NCBI RefSeq assembly: GCF_004339015.1
Contig: NZ_SMFQ01000002.1
Coordinates: 1,117,351 to 1,181,350 of the forward strand
DNA from: Cocleimonas flava
Lineage (GTDB): Bacteria > Pseudomonadota > Gammaproteobacteria > Thiotrichales > Thiotrichaceae
Direction of reading: 5' to 3'
DNA length: 64,000 bases
Shown: piece by piece, positions 44,395 to 52,645 of the stretch
Position numbering within the stretch: the first letter of the stretch is position 1
How the letters are laid out: every line of letters begins with the position of its first letter
Notes under the pieces: generated by a model
The model's input: only the letters and a program-made list of their open reading frames with translations
Databases searched by the model: none
Told to the model about the DNA's origin: nothing
Program-made: the position numbers and the translations under genes

Positions 44395-45450
44395 ATGACA
44401 TTGAATAATATCACGCAAATAAAACTTAAGCAGTGGGCACAACAACTGGGATTTCAGGGGTTGGGCGTGAGTGGTATTGATTTATCCACTCAAGAGAAGT
44501 ATCTGAAGCGCTGGTTAGCAAACGGTTCTCATGGTGATATGGAGTGGATGGAGCGTCATGGCAATAAAAGAACACGCCCTGAAGAACTCGAAGAAGGGAC
44601 CATGAGTGTCATCAGCGTGCGTATGGATTATTTGCCGCCACAAACCGTTGACCCAATCATGGTGCTGAATCACCCAGAGCGCGCTTACGTTTCCCGTTAT
44701 GCTTTAGGCAGGGATTATCACAAGATCATGCGCAAGAAGCTGGAAAAGCTCGCGAAGAAAATCAATGAAGAACTCAGTGACTCCGAGCAAATGCAGTACC
44801 GTGTGTTTGTTGATAGCGCGCCTGTCATGGAAAAACCAATCGCGGTGAAAGCAGGTCTGGGCTGGATGGGTAAACATACCAATATTTTGAGCCAGAATGT
44901 TGGGTCATGGTTTTTTCTTGGTGAAATATATACCAATTTGCCATTAACTGAATCCCAGGCAGTTGATAATCATTGCGGAGATTGTACGGCGTGTATTGAT
45001 GTTTGTCCGACCAAAGCGATTATCAAACCCTATGAATTAGATGCCAGACGCTGTATTTCTTATTTAACCATCGAGCATAAAGGCGTTATTCCTGTGGAAT
45101 TTAGAGAGCCCATGGGAAATAGAATTTATGGTTGCGATGACTGTCAATTGATCTGTCCGTGGAATCGTTTTGCTGTAGATACCAAAGAATCAGACTTTTC
45201 AACGCGAAATAACCTTGATTCTGCAAGCTTATTAAGCCTCTTTGCGTGGAGTGAAGAAGCCTTTTTAAAGAATCTGGAAGGGTCTGCAATTAGACGAATT
45301 GGCTATGAGCGATGGCAAAGGAATATCTCCATTGCGCTAGGAAACGCGCCCTCATCAGAGAAAATTATCACTGCCTTAAACGCCAAATATGAGGTCTCAT
45401 CCGAGATGGTTCGAGAACATATCTCTTGGGCACTTCAGCGCTTAAAATGA
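44395..45450 (+). CDS. queG: Epoxyqueuosine reductase QueG
   Basis: Last enzyme of queuosine synthesis, a cobalamin and 4Fe-4S protein that reduces epoxyqueuosine in tRNA. The 351-aa product has WLANGSHGDMEWMERHGNKR, VDSAPVMEKPIAVKAGLGWMG, and two ferredoxin-like clusters CGDCTACIDVCPTKAI and CDDCQLICPWN, then a C-terminal HEAT-like part. AGGA lies directly before the ATG at 44395, too close to work well; TTG at 44401 has ideal spacing and may be the true start. It is divergent from nnr with only about 33 bp between starts. Confidence 0.96.
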   Translation: MTLNNITQIKLKQWAQQLGFQGLGVSGIDLSTQEKYLKRWLANGSHGDMEWMERHGNKRTRPEELEEGTMSVISVRMDYLPPQTVDPIMVLNHPERAYVSRYALGRDYHKIMRKKLEKLAKKINEELSDSEQMQYRVFVDSAPVMEKPIAVKAGLGWMGKHTNILSQNVGSWFFLGEIYTNLPLTESQAVDNHCGDCTACIDVCPTKAIIKPYELDARRCISYLTIEHKGVIPVEFREPMGNRIYGCDDCQLICPWNRFAVDTKESDFSTRNNLDSASLLSLFAWSEEAFLKNLEGSAIRRIGYERWQRNISIALGNAPSSEKIITALNAKYEVSSEMVREHISWALQRLK

Positions 45451-45664
45451 TCCATCTGGCGAAATATTGATCAGTAAAGCTGGTATGTATTAGAATGTTG
45501 GCATATCTTACGCTGAACTTCTATCTATTGTGATGTTCTTAATAGCTGCGACATAATTATCAATTCTGTTATGCAAATATAACGATTTTGATTGTTGCTA
45601 CTCTTTAAACAGTTGCAACGCTATAAGTCCTTCAAAAACCATCGATAAAACGAGAAACCAGGGA

Positions 45665-46930
45665 ATGCTAAAAAAATCTTTGCTGATCTTGCTTCTGAGC
45701 TTTTTAATGAGCGCTCAAGCACAAGTAAATGCTGAATTGAATACTGCAAACATCTACACCAACGTTGAAAAATCAGTCTATCAAATACGTGTAATAAATA
45801 AAGAAACGGGAAAAAAATCAAGCATAGGTTCTGGTTTTGTTGTCACTAAAGATAATATCCTGGCGACTAACTATCATGTAGTTAGCGAATACATTAACGA
45901 TCCTGATGTTTTCTCTTTAGAGTTTCTATCAACGACTGGTGCAACAGGTCCTTTAGAGTTAGTTGATTTCGATATCGTTCATGATCTTGCTGTCGTCAAA
46001 GCGAATCAACCAATGGGTGTTCCGTTAAGAATTTCTTACCTACCTGAAAAAGGCGCTAGCTTATATTCATTAGGAAACCCAATGGATTTGGGTTTTACCA
46101 TCATCAAAGGCACCAATAACGGTATTTTAACCAAAGACGAAGACGGTAATATTCTGTTTTCTGGAAGCTTGAACCCAGGCATGAGTGGCGGTCCAACCCT
46201 TGATGAAACAGGCAATATCATCGGTATCAATGTTGCTACATCGGGCAATGATATTAGTTTTCTGGTTCCTGCAGAGTATTTAACGGTCGTGTTGGATCGT
46301 TTGAAAGAAACTAGCTTTGAAGCCGTAAGCGATCGTTTTGCACATAGTTCCGGTCAATTGCTGGCTAATTCAAAAAAAATCGTGAACAAGATGCTAAATA
46401 ATAAATGGAGTGGTACCAAAATCGGTTCATTCGTGGTGCCGGCAGAAGTCGATAAATCGATCCGTTGTTGGGATGCGAGTAGAACACCAAAGAAAGATGA
46501 TCTATTCCGCACGTATTTCACGCGTTGTTCTAATGAAGACAATATCTTTATTTCTAGCCGATTGAATGTTGGCAGTATCAATTATGAATATATGTGGCTA
46601 GAAACGGAAAAACTCTCGCCGACACGTTTCTACCGTCGTTATGAAAAAGTGAATAGCAGTGTTATTGGGGGGCATGCTGGTAAGCGTGATGTGACTAACT
46701 TCTCTTGTCATACTGATTTCACTAAGATTGGTGATCATGATTTTAAAACGTCTGTTTGTCGAAGAGATTACCTTAAATATACAGGTTTGAGCGATATGCT
46801 CTTTACCACCGCACTGGTTGGTCAAAAAGATAAAGGTTTTCTTTTCAATCTGGATTTAACAGGTACAGACCCTAAAGCCGCATTAGCATTATTTCAAAGC
46901 ATGCTGGAGAAATTCAAATGGCAAAACTAA
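45665..46930 (+). CDS. Exported trypsin-like serine protease
   Basis: 421-aa protein with a signal peptide (residues 1 to about 19, ending SAQAQ) and a chymotrypsin-fold protease domain. GSGFVVTKDNILATNYHVV has His71, DIVHDLAVVKA has Asp107, and LNPGMSGGPTLDETGNIIG has Ser174: a complete triad. The C-terminal 200 residues have no PDZ domain, unlike DegP/HtrA, and contain five cysteines; I do not recognise that part. The last 13 nt overlap the start of an FHA-domain membrane protein gene. A periplasmic proteolytic role linked to that signalling partner is inferred. Confidence 0.87.
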   Translation: MLKKSLLILLLSFLMSAQAQVNAELNTANIYTNVEKSVYQIRVINKETGKKSSIGSGFVVTKDNILATNYHVVSEYINDPDVFSLEFLSTTGATGPLELVDFDIVHDLAVVKANQPMGVPLRISYLPEKGASLYSLGNPMDLGFTIIKGTNNGILTKDEDGNILFSGSLNPGMSGGPTLDETGNIIGINVATSGNDISFLVPAEYLTVVLDRLKETSFEAVSDRFAHSSGQLLANSKKIVNKMLNNKWSGTKIGSFVVPAEVDKSIRCWDASRTPKKDDLFRTYFTRCSNEDNIFISSRLNVGSINYEYMWLETEKLSPTRFYRRYEKVNSSVIGGHAGKRDVTNFSCHTDFTKIGDHDFKTSVCRRDYLKYTGLSDMLFTTALVGQKDKGFLFNLDLTGTDPKAALALFQSMLEKFKWQN

Positions 46931-47904
46931 TTCTTGAAACGATTCAGCGTGGCGTTCATCACTATCATAAAGTTGACTCATTTCCGGTAACGGTTGGTCG
47001 TGCTTTTGATAACGACGTTATCATTCAGGATGTTACGATCTCTCCTCATCATGTGGTGATTGATCAGGAAGGTGATGATCTCTACATACAAAACCTATCA
47101 ACGGAGAATGGCACAAAACTTCGTAAAAAAGCGATGGGTGATGAGCGCGTAAAAATTGAAGCGCCGACTAGTTTTCAAATGAGTGGTGTCAAAGCTAGAT
47201 TGCTACCGATAGATATGCCGGTTGAAAGTACGCATGTTAAAGATTGTAGCGGTTTTTTCTGTATCTTCAGTAATCCACTTTGGGCGATTGGGCTTTTACT
47301 GGCAACGATTGCCATGTTCTTCTACGAGCGTTATGTAACTACGCCCGTTCCCAAAGAAATATTCTTTTATCTAAATACCGTATTGCCATCGATATGGATA
47401 ATTCTGGGTATTACCGTTGTTATTTCTGGCATTAGCCGTATTTCGACGCATCGCTGGGAAATTATCCCTGCGATTAGTATTTCCGCATTGATATTTTTAT
47501 TGCCCCAAGTCTTTGAATACATTGGTCATTACGCAGCTTATCTGCTTACAGAGGATTCTGTGGGCTTGTGGTTAAAATATGCGGCTAAATTTATTGTGAT
47601 CCCAGCGCTTATTGCAGTATTCATTGTGAAGACTATACATGCTAAGTGGTTGCCTGCTGCAGGGATTGCAGTACTCGTATACTCGCCATTCCTTGCTTAT
47701 CAGGTATTGATTCTTGTTGATGAGTTATCACTGAAATCTGGTTTTTCTGAAGTGCCTTCATACAGTCAGACACTGTTACCTAGTGATACCCGTTTAAATG
47801 CAACAATCTCTTTGGATCAGTTCATCAAAGAAGCAGATAGAGAAACGACCCGAGATGTTGAGCAGATGTTAACGGAGGCTAAGAAGAAGGAACAAGAGTC
47901 TTAG
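46918..47904 (+). CDS. FHA-domain membrane protein
   Basis: 328-aa protein. An N-terminal forkhead-associated domain (about 1-95) has FPVTVGRAFDNDVIIQDVTI, SPHHVVIDQ and LSTENGTKL, the G-R / S-x-x-H / N-G pattern for phosphothreonine binding. It is followed by about six hydrophobic segments (about 118-265, starting FCIFSNPLWAIGLLLATIA) and a charged C-terminal tail (TTRDVEQMLTEAKKK). The FHA domain would be cytoplasmic. Its start lies inside the end of the protease gene (13-nt overlap), implying coupled translation. No Ser/Thr kinase gene is nearby. Confidence 0.87.
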   Translation: MAKLILETIQRGVHHYHKVDSFPVTVGRAFDNDVIIQDVTISPHHVVIDQEGDDLYIQNLSTENGTKLRKKAMGDERVKIEAPTSFQMSGVKARLLPIDMPVESTHVKDCSGFFCIFSNPLWAIGLLLATIAMFFYERYVTTPVPKEIFFYLNTVLPSIWIILGITVVISGISRISTHRWEIIPAISISALIFLLPQVFEYIGHYAAYLLTEDSVGLWLKYAAKFIVIPALIAVFIVKTIHAKWLPAAGIAVLVYSPFLAYQVLILVDELSLKSGFSEVPSYSQTLLPSDTRLNATISLDQFIKEADRETTRDVEQMLTEAKKKEQES

Positions 47905-47911
47905 TTGCTGT

Positions 47912-47940
47912 AAAAAAACTGCCCAAAGTAGGGGGGTGAC
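47912..47940 (-). repeat. G-rich dispersed repeat between FHA gene and rarD
   Basis: An A-run, CTGCCC, then AAAGTAGGGGGGTGAC: the full core. It lies between the stops of two convergent genes and ends 5 bp from the rarD stop. Confidence 0.88.
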
Positions 47941-47945
47941 TTTAT

Positions 47946-48845
47946 CTAAGTACTTTCCCTGTTTGGTTCTATTTTCGCTTGTCGGCTCAATAGCGAGAAT
48001 GTATAGAGTACCAAGCCAATCCAGATTCCACTGAACCCTATTAACTGATCTGTGTTAACCGTTTCTTTAAAGATAAATGCGCCGATCAGGAATTGCATCG
48101 TTGGCGTAATATAAAAAAGAATACCCGAAGTCGTCATTGGTAATAAACGCGCACCAGCGGTGAATAAAACCAAAGGAACAACCGTCACTAAACCGGCTAA
48201 GCCCAGAAATATATCAGTATTCAAATCCAGGTTTAGAAAAACAGCTTCACCACTGATTTCGATATAAACCAGATAACCCAAAGAAAGCGGGACTAACAGC
48301 AAGGTCTCGACCAAAAGCCCGGGTACTGCAGAGGTTTTAATGAATTTTCTTAAGATGCCATAGGCGGCGAAACTAAAGCCAACCACAAGCCCAATCCAGG
48401 GAAATACTTCCACGCTAAAAATGTAATACAGCACGCCTAAGGTAGCGAAGGTTATCGCCAGCTTGCGCAAAGGACCTAGTTGTTCTTTAAAGATGACTAA
48501 GCCGCCGAGGACATGAAGCAAAGGGCTTAAAAAATATCCCATGCTCGCTTCAACCACCCGATCATTATTTACAGCGTATACGTAAACACCCCAATTGATA
48601 GTAATCAGGATAGAGGTCAGTAATAGCCAGCCGAGCTCGCGTTTATTTTTTAAGGTGGAGAAAAAGTCCGATCGCCAGCTTGTGATGAGAACAACAAAAA
48701 GAATAAGTACAGGAACAGACCACAGCATGCGGTGTGATAAAACTTCAAAGGCTGGCACATGTTTCACAAGTGCCCAGTAAAGTGGGAATAAGCCCCAGCC
48801 AACGTACCCCAATAATATTAGTATTATGCCTTTATTCATAGGCAA
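47946..48845 (-). CDS. rarD: RarD-type EamA transporter
   Basis: 299-aa inner-membrane protein of the DMT superfamily with ten hydrophobic segments. It shows the RarD signatures at the start (KGIILILLGYVGWGLFPLYW), HRMLWSVPVLILFV, INWGVYVYAVNNDRVVEAS, GYFLSPLLHVLGGLVIFKE and, near the end, FYITPTMQFLIGAFIFKE. RarD proteins are linked to chloramphenicol sensitivity in Pseudomonas; the physiological substrate is not established. It is convergent with the FHA gene, with one repeat copy between. Confidence 0.93.
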   Translation of the reverse strand: MPMNKGIILILLGYVGWGLFPLYWALVKHVPAFEVLSHRMLWSVPVLILFVVLITSWRSDFFSTLKNKRELGWLLLTSILITINWGVYVYAVNNDRVVEASMGYFLSPLLHVLGGLVIFKEQLGPLRKLAITFATLGVLYYIFSVEVFPWIGLVVGFSFAAYGILRKFIKTSAVPGLLVETLLLVPLSLGYLVYIEISGEAVFLNLDLNTDIFLGLAGLVTVVPLVLFTAGARLLPMTTSGILFYITPTMQFLIGAFIFKETVNTDQLIGFSGIWIGLVLYTFSLLSRQAKIEPNREST

Positions 48846-49318
48846 GCATTATAGGACACTAATGTCATATTAACTGCTTTGTGAGCGGCTTAATTAGGTG
48901 GTAGATGCCTGAATAAGAGCAACTCCACGATACACTTTATAGATATCAATATGTTACGTTTCCAAACAACACTGTAAGTACAAGAACTTTGCGTGTTTTG
49001 AAAGACTTTATTTTACATGGCAGCATAATTGGCAATACCAGAAACGCTAGTTTGAACGATAACTAGCTTTCGCCAAGAGATTAAATTAATTCCTTGGCGC
49101 AGTATTTTGATATGCCGTTGATATTAAATAAATGTACTAAAAAACATCACCCAGCTGAAGATGATTAAACCAACGATAAGAATTGAAGGAAATGTGAAAT
49201 CCCACATAATAAACTCCGATAACTAACTATTTAACGAAGTTTAAATTTACACCTATGCGATTTTTAGAATAATGACTTGGGTCAATACTTTGATTTTTTT
49301 TATTATTTAAGTCAGTTT
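48846..49318. other. Intergenic region holding a tiny gene and two hairpins
   Basis: 473 bp. A 27-codon membrane-protein gene lies at 49124-49207 on the minus strand. Beyond its stop are two hairpins, CGCCAAG / CTTGGCG (49071-49099) and GCTAGTT-TGAACGAT-AACTAGC (49046-49067). The rest (48846-49040) shows nothing clear apart from the presumed rarD promoter. Confidence 0.6.
49124..49207 (-). CDS. 27-aa single-helix membrane protein
   Basis: Minus-strand frame of 27 codons ending in TAA. The product starts MWDFTFPSILIVGLIIFSWV and is almost entirely one hydrophobic helix, with an Asp near the N-terminus. A good Shine-Dalgarno GGAG lies about 6 nt before the ATG, and two hairpins follow the stop. 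The layout resembles tiny subunits or regulators of membrane complexes (CydX-, CcoM- or KdpF-like in size), but no such partner is adjacent and I do not recognise the family. Confidence 0.55.
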   Translation of the reverse strand: MWDFTFPSILIVGLIIFSWVMFFSTFI

Positions 49319-50524
49319 TTACTTGAATACTTTAATCACTTCATCATGTTTGAGGTGACGAGCCAACCCTTTAGGGGTAATGCCGTCACTATTAGATGAG
49401 TTTCTGCTTAAACCTCTGCCAATCAAGTATGCAGCGGTTTCAGGGTGTCCAAAACGAGCAGCTTCATGTAATGCTGTCCACTTCTTCTTTGTTTTGGCGT
49501 TAAGTTTTGCCCCTTTTGATAGCAGAAGCTTTACGACGTCTAACCGACCTTTAGCTGCAGCTTCGTGCAAAGGTGTTTCATCGTATTGATCTCGCGCATT
49601 TACGTTGGCGCCATTTTCGATAATGGCGCGTGCAAAGCCAAGTTGTCCATTAGCAGCTGCTTTGTGCAATAAAGATTCGCCGATACTATCGGTGATGTTT
49701 ACATCTGCGCCATTGCTGGCTAATAGATTAGCGATGCTCACATTGCCGTTTCTTAAAACCACTTGAAGAGGTGTGCCTTTCTGGCTGCCAGTGTTTGCAT
49801 TGGCACCAAACTTTAATAGTTTTTCTACAACATCTACTTGTGCCTTTGCAATTGCAAGGTGAAGTGGGTTTCCGCCTCTGCCGGTTTTATTAGGATCGGC
49901 TCTGTAATAAAGCAGTTTGTTGATAATGCCAGTCTGGTTTCTCTCAATAGCATTTAGTAGGGGTGTTTCGCCCGCATTACTTGATTTGTCCGGATCAGCG
50001 CCATTTTCTAAAAGCAGTTGAACATTACTATCACTGCCTTGGTCTACGGCTACTAGTAATGGCGTGCGTCCTCCACGGTTCGTCGCGTTAACGTCTGCAC
50101 CGTAAAGTACAAGTTTGTCGGCGATATCATACATTCGTAGTCGAAGTGCGGTGTATAGAACAGGTTCGCCGTTCGCCGCAATTGTATTTGCATCAGCGCC
50201 TTGTTTAAGGAAACGTTCTGCTTCTTTTTTTCTCGCAGCCATTAAGTTGTCTGCGAACGCTTTGTTAGAAACGGGATTAGCATTAGGACGACCAGGTATT
50301 TTACGTTTTCGTAAACTGCCGTATTTTGATTCAACTTTCTTTTCTGGCTTGGCCTCGGCGCCTTCCTCAGAACTTTTACTGTCCGAAGACGAGGTTGAAT
50401 CTGCAGATGATTCCGCAGTTGCATCTTCCGAACTTGTAGATTTAATACCAGCTCCCCCGCAACCTGCGAGAAAAGTGATTGTAAAAAATACACTGAAAAT
50501 AATTCGTAATGAATTAGCTGACAT
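49319..50524 (-). CDS. Ankyrin-repeat lipoprotein
   Basis: 401-aa protein with signal peptide and lipobox FLAGC (about residue 22), followed by a low-complexity Ser/Glu/Asp/Lys linker (about 28-65). About eight ankyrin repeats (about 100-390) follow, with clear TPLLVAVDQG, GADPDKSSNAGETPLLNAI, DETPLHEAAAKGRLDVVKLL and ALHEAARFGHPETAAYLI units. Such envelope lipoproteins act as protein-binding scaffolds; in some bacteria exported ankyrin proteins accompany catalases. No obvious partner is adjacent. It is divergent from the rhodanese lipoprotein gene. Confidence 0.92.
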   Translation of the reverse strand: MSANSLRIIFSVFFTITFLAGCGGAGIKSTSSEDATAESSADSTSSSDSKSSEEGAEAKPEKKVESKYGSLRKRKIPGRPNANPVSNKAFADNLMAARKKEAERFLKQGADANTIAANGEPVLYTALRLRMYDIADKLVLYGADVNATNRGGRTPLLVAVDQGSDSNVQLLLENGADPDKSSNAGETPLLNAIERNQTGIINKLLYYRADPNKTGRGGNPLHLAIAKAQVDVVEKLLKFGANANTGSQKGTPLQVVLRNGNVSIANLLASNGADVNITDSIGESLLHKAAANGQLGFARAIIENGANVNARDQYDETPLHEAAAKGRLDVVKLLLSKGAKLNAKTKKKWTALHEAARFGHPETAAYLIGRGLSRNSSNSDGITPKGLARHLKHDEVIKVFK

Positions 50525-50777
50525 TACTCCACCCTTATTAGATTACCGCTTGATTAGCGGTCTGTTTTTGCCCCTTAGTGGTCGACATAATAGCCAAAAT
50601 AGTGAATTCTGTCATTTAGAATTCATCTCAATTTGTAATATCGAGTGATACAAAAAAGTATTTTTATCAATATATTGGAAAATATTGGGTAATTTTAACC
50701 CTTAAATCCTTATTAGATTTATATATGCCTTTTATAAGACGATATACTTCAGCGCATTAATATATCTGGAGTTCAGA

Positions 50778-51290
50778 ATGAATAACATCAAACCAATAGT
50801 TTTAGGTGGTTTTTTATTAAGTTTTTTAACCGCGTGTAATGCCAATACCAATGCTGATAAAAGCGTTGAAATACAATCAACCAAAGCAGCCAATGTAGAA
50901 AAGGTAAACACAAAGGGGGCCGATCCTATTCCTCAGCCTGGTGGTTATAGCAATATAGATAATGCTAAATTGAAAGAGCTGGCTCAGCAAGGCGTGCTAT
51001 TAGTGGATATTCGTCGTAAAGAAGAGTGGCAACAAACGGGAATTATTGAAGGCAGTAATACTATTACCTTTTTCGATAGAACCGGTAATATCAATCCGAA
51101 TTTTGTACCAGAATTCACCGCGCTAGCTAAGCCGAATCAGCCAGTGATGCTCATTTGTCGCACAGGTAATCGTACTCAGGCAGCGAGCCGAGCGATTGCA
51201 GAACAGCTTGGTTATCGAAATGTGATGAATGTAACGAATGGCATTACTGGATGGATGGCTGAAAGACGTCCGATTTCGTCTTTTAACTAA
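50778..51290 (+). CDS. Rhodanese-domain lipoprotein
   Basis: 170-aa protein with lipobox FLTAC (Cys20) and a short linker. A single rhodanese domain follows, about residues 62-165: VLLVDIRRKEEWQQTGIIEG and the active-site loop MLICRTGNRTQAASRAI with Cys127. Rhodaneses carry sulfane sulfur as a Cys persulfide. The lipid anchor places it in the periplasm. The Shine-Dalgarno TGGAG precedes the ATG by about 8 nt. A second exported rhodanese is at 56.5 kb and a TusA-like carrier at 53.8 kb, so periplasmic sulfur handling is plausible. Confidence 0.9.
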   Translation: MNNIKPIVLGGFLLSFLTACNANTNADKSVEIQSTKAANVEKVNTKGADPIPQPGGYSNIDNAKLKELAQQGVLLVDIRRKEEWQQTGIIEGSNTITFFDRTGNINPNFVPEFTALAKPNQPVMLICRTGNRTQAASRAIAEQLGYRNVMNVTNGITGWMAERRPISSFN

Positions 51291-51307
51291 TCTGTAGTGT
51301 TAATTAG

Positions 51308-51336
51308 CCACCCCCCTACTTACAGGCACTTTTTTA
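51308..51336 (+). repeat. C-rich dispersed repeat after the rhodanese lipoprotein gene
   Basis: GCCACCCCCCTACTTACAGG, then CACTTTTTT: perfect core and tail. It lies 18 bp after the stop and faces a degenerate partner at 51375-51387. Confidence 0.9.
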
Positions 51337-51337
51337 G

Positions 51338-51379
51338 AAAGTGATATCAATAAGTCACATCAATAGGTCACATCAATAG
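51338..51379. repeat. Three short tandem repeats between facing repeat copies
   Basis: Three imperfect 12-13-bp units of the type GTCACATCAATA occupy the loop between the two facing copies. The last unit runs directly into the G-run of the second copy. Probably slippage-derived. Confidence 0.6.
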
Positions 51380-51387
51380 GGGGTGGC
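51375..51387 (-). repeat. Degenerate G-rich repeat copy at the end of the hypothetical gene
   Basis: AATAGGGGGTGGC: five G instead of six, with the upstream part replaced by the tandem units. It lies 6 bp from the stop of the next gene. Confidence 0.5.
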
Positions 51388-51393
51388 ATTGTT

Positions 51394-52578
51394 TTATCTG
51401 CAAGCTACAAATTTACCATTAGGCCAACATGGCGCAGAAATGGCTTCACCCAGATTAGCCGCAATCAATCTTTCTCTGGCTTCTAATAATCTTTCTACCA
51501 GCGCAGCTTCTTTTTTCGAATAAGCATCGGTGTCTTCAACGCGATTGATGACCAATCCTAATAATTCTGTAATCGCATTGCCGACAGAATTTTGAGAAAT
51601 GGTTACAATCAAGCGGCCTTTATCGTCCCGGTAAAGAATTTGCTTATAAGCAGGGCGCCAACGAATATCATTGGCAAATTGTGGGTCCTGTATAACTTGC
51701 TCGCGAAGGTCTCTGGCAACCCGTAAAAAACGATTACTGCTAAGCAGCACATCCGATATTTGAGCAGGGAAATTTGCATTGGGTGGAATCTGTTCTTCGC
51801 CGGTTGCGACTAAAGTAAAAAATGTTTGATAGAAATCCAGAAAGCCTCTCAAAACTTGTTCGAACTCATACCAAAAGTATTGGTCGTTGAGTTTCTTGGC
51901 GCCTCCTGTTAACTCCCAGCTTGGTAGACCTTGAGGGTAACCGGTGAGTGATAATGCGCAATCTTCTGAAGGCAAGAACGATAGCAGTTGTAAATCAAGA
52001 ACTTCTAGAAATTCGTGGTAAACGTCGCTTAAATGCCTTAAAAAGAGGGTGTTGTGTCCACTATCGGTTAGGTTGGGGTTGTTTGCATCCGTTAATTTTG
52101 CTGCTTTGATATCAGCAATGGGGAATACCATAAAATGATTGTGTATCATTCTAATGCTTGGAACACCGGGTTTATTTAACGGCCAGGTTGAGTCTAGGCT
52201 GGCTTCACCGCAAAGGATTAAATGTTGTTCTGGGTCGGGGTATTTTTCCAGCATATATTCGATCAATATGGTGGTCATTTTTGCCCAGACTTTCTTCTGT
52301 TGACGGCTCATTTGATCACGGCGCACAGGACGGCCAAGCGGGTCGAGTATTCGTCTGGATGTGTCTAAAATAATTGAAGTATCGAACTCGGTACTGTGGC
52401 CGATTAATTTGCGATACATCAGTAAATCTTCAGGGGTTCTGAATAAACCGTTTTCTTCGGCGAGGTTTTTCAAGTTGGCGGCGCTATTGAAAAATTCTGC
52501 GCGCGACATGCCATCGGGTATCTTGAGCGACATTGATGGCCTGGGTGTGACTATTTCTCTAGGTTGTAGCGCAATCAT
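51394..52578 (-). CDS. Conserved-looking hypothetical protein, unrecognised
   Basis: 394-aa soluble protein without signal peptide or membrane helix. Notable parts are GHSTEFDTSIILDTSRRILD, a basic stretch with RRDQMSRQQKKVWAKM, a His-rich segment SIRMIHNHFMVFP (H-x-H), DVYHEFLEVLDLQLLSFLP and a C-terminal helical tail ending in two cysteines (APCWPNGKFVACR). I do not recognise the family; the H-x-H could bind metal or act as a nucleophile, but no HIT motif is complete. It is downstream of the CDF transporter gene on the same strand by about 67 bp and may be co-transcribed. Confidence 0.8.
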   Translation of the reverse strand: MIALQPREIVTPRPSMSLKIPDGMSRAEFFNSAANLKNLAEENGLFRTPEDLLMYRKLIGHSTEFDTSIILDTSRRILDPLGRPVRRDQMSRQQKKVWAKMTTILIEYMLEKYPDPEQHLILCGEASLDSTWPLNKPGVPSIRMIHNHFMVFPIADIKAAKLTDANNPNLTDSGHNTLFLRHLSDVYHEFLEVLDLQLLSFLPSEDCALSLTGYPQGLPSWELTGGAKKLNDQYFWYEFEQVLRGFLDFYQTFFTLVATGEEQIPPNANFPAQISDVLLSSNRFLRVARDLREQVIQDPQFANDIRWRPAYKQILYRDDKGRLIVTISQNSVGNAITELLGLVINRVEDTDAYSKKEAALVERLLEARERLIAANLGEAISAPCWPNGKFVACR

Positions 52579-52645
52579 GGCTTTTCCCTGCTTCTTTATA
52601 GTTTCACTTTGTTTTGGTATTCGTCTTTAAATATTGCTGCTGTCT

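Noticed and set aside
42841..44445. Longer N-terminus for the Nnr gene (start at 44445)
   Set aside because: The extra 28 residues are not family-like and would overlap the divergent queG start; ATG 44361 restores the normal N-terminus.
51338..51379. Short tandem units as a possible CRISPR
   Set aside because: Units are 12-13 bp with no spacers between them and no cas genes in the window.
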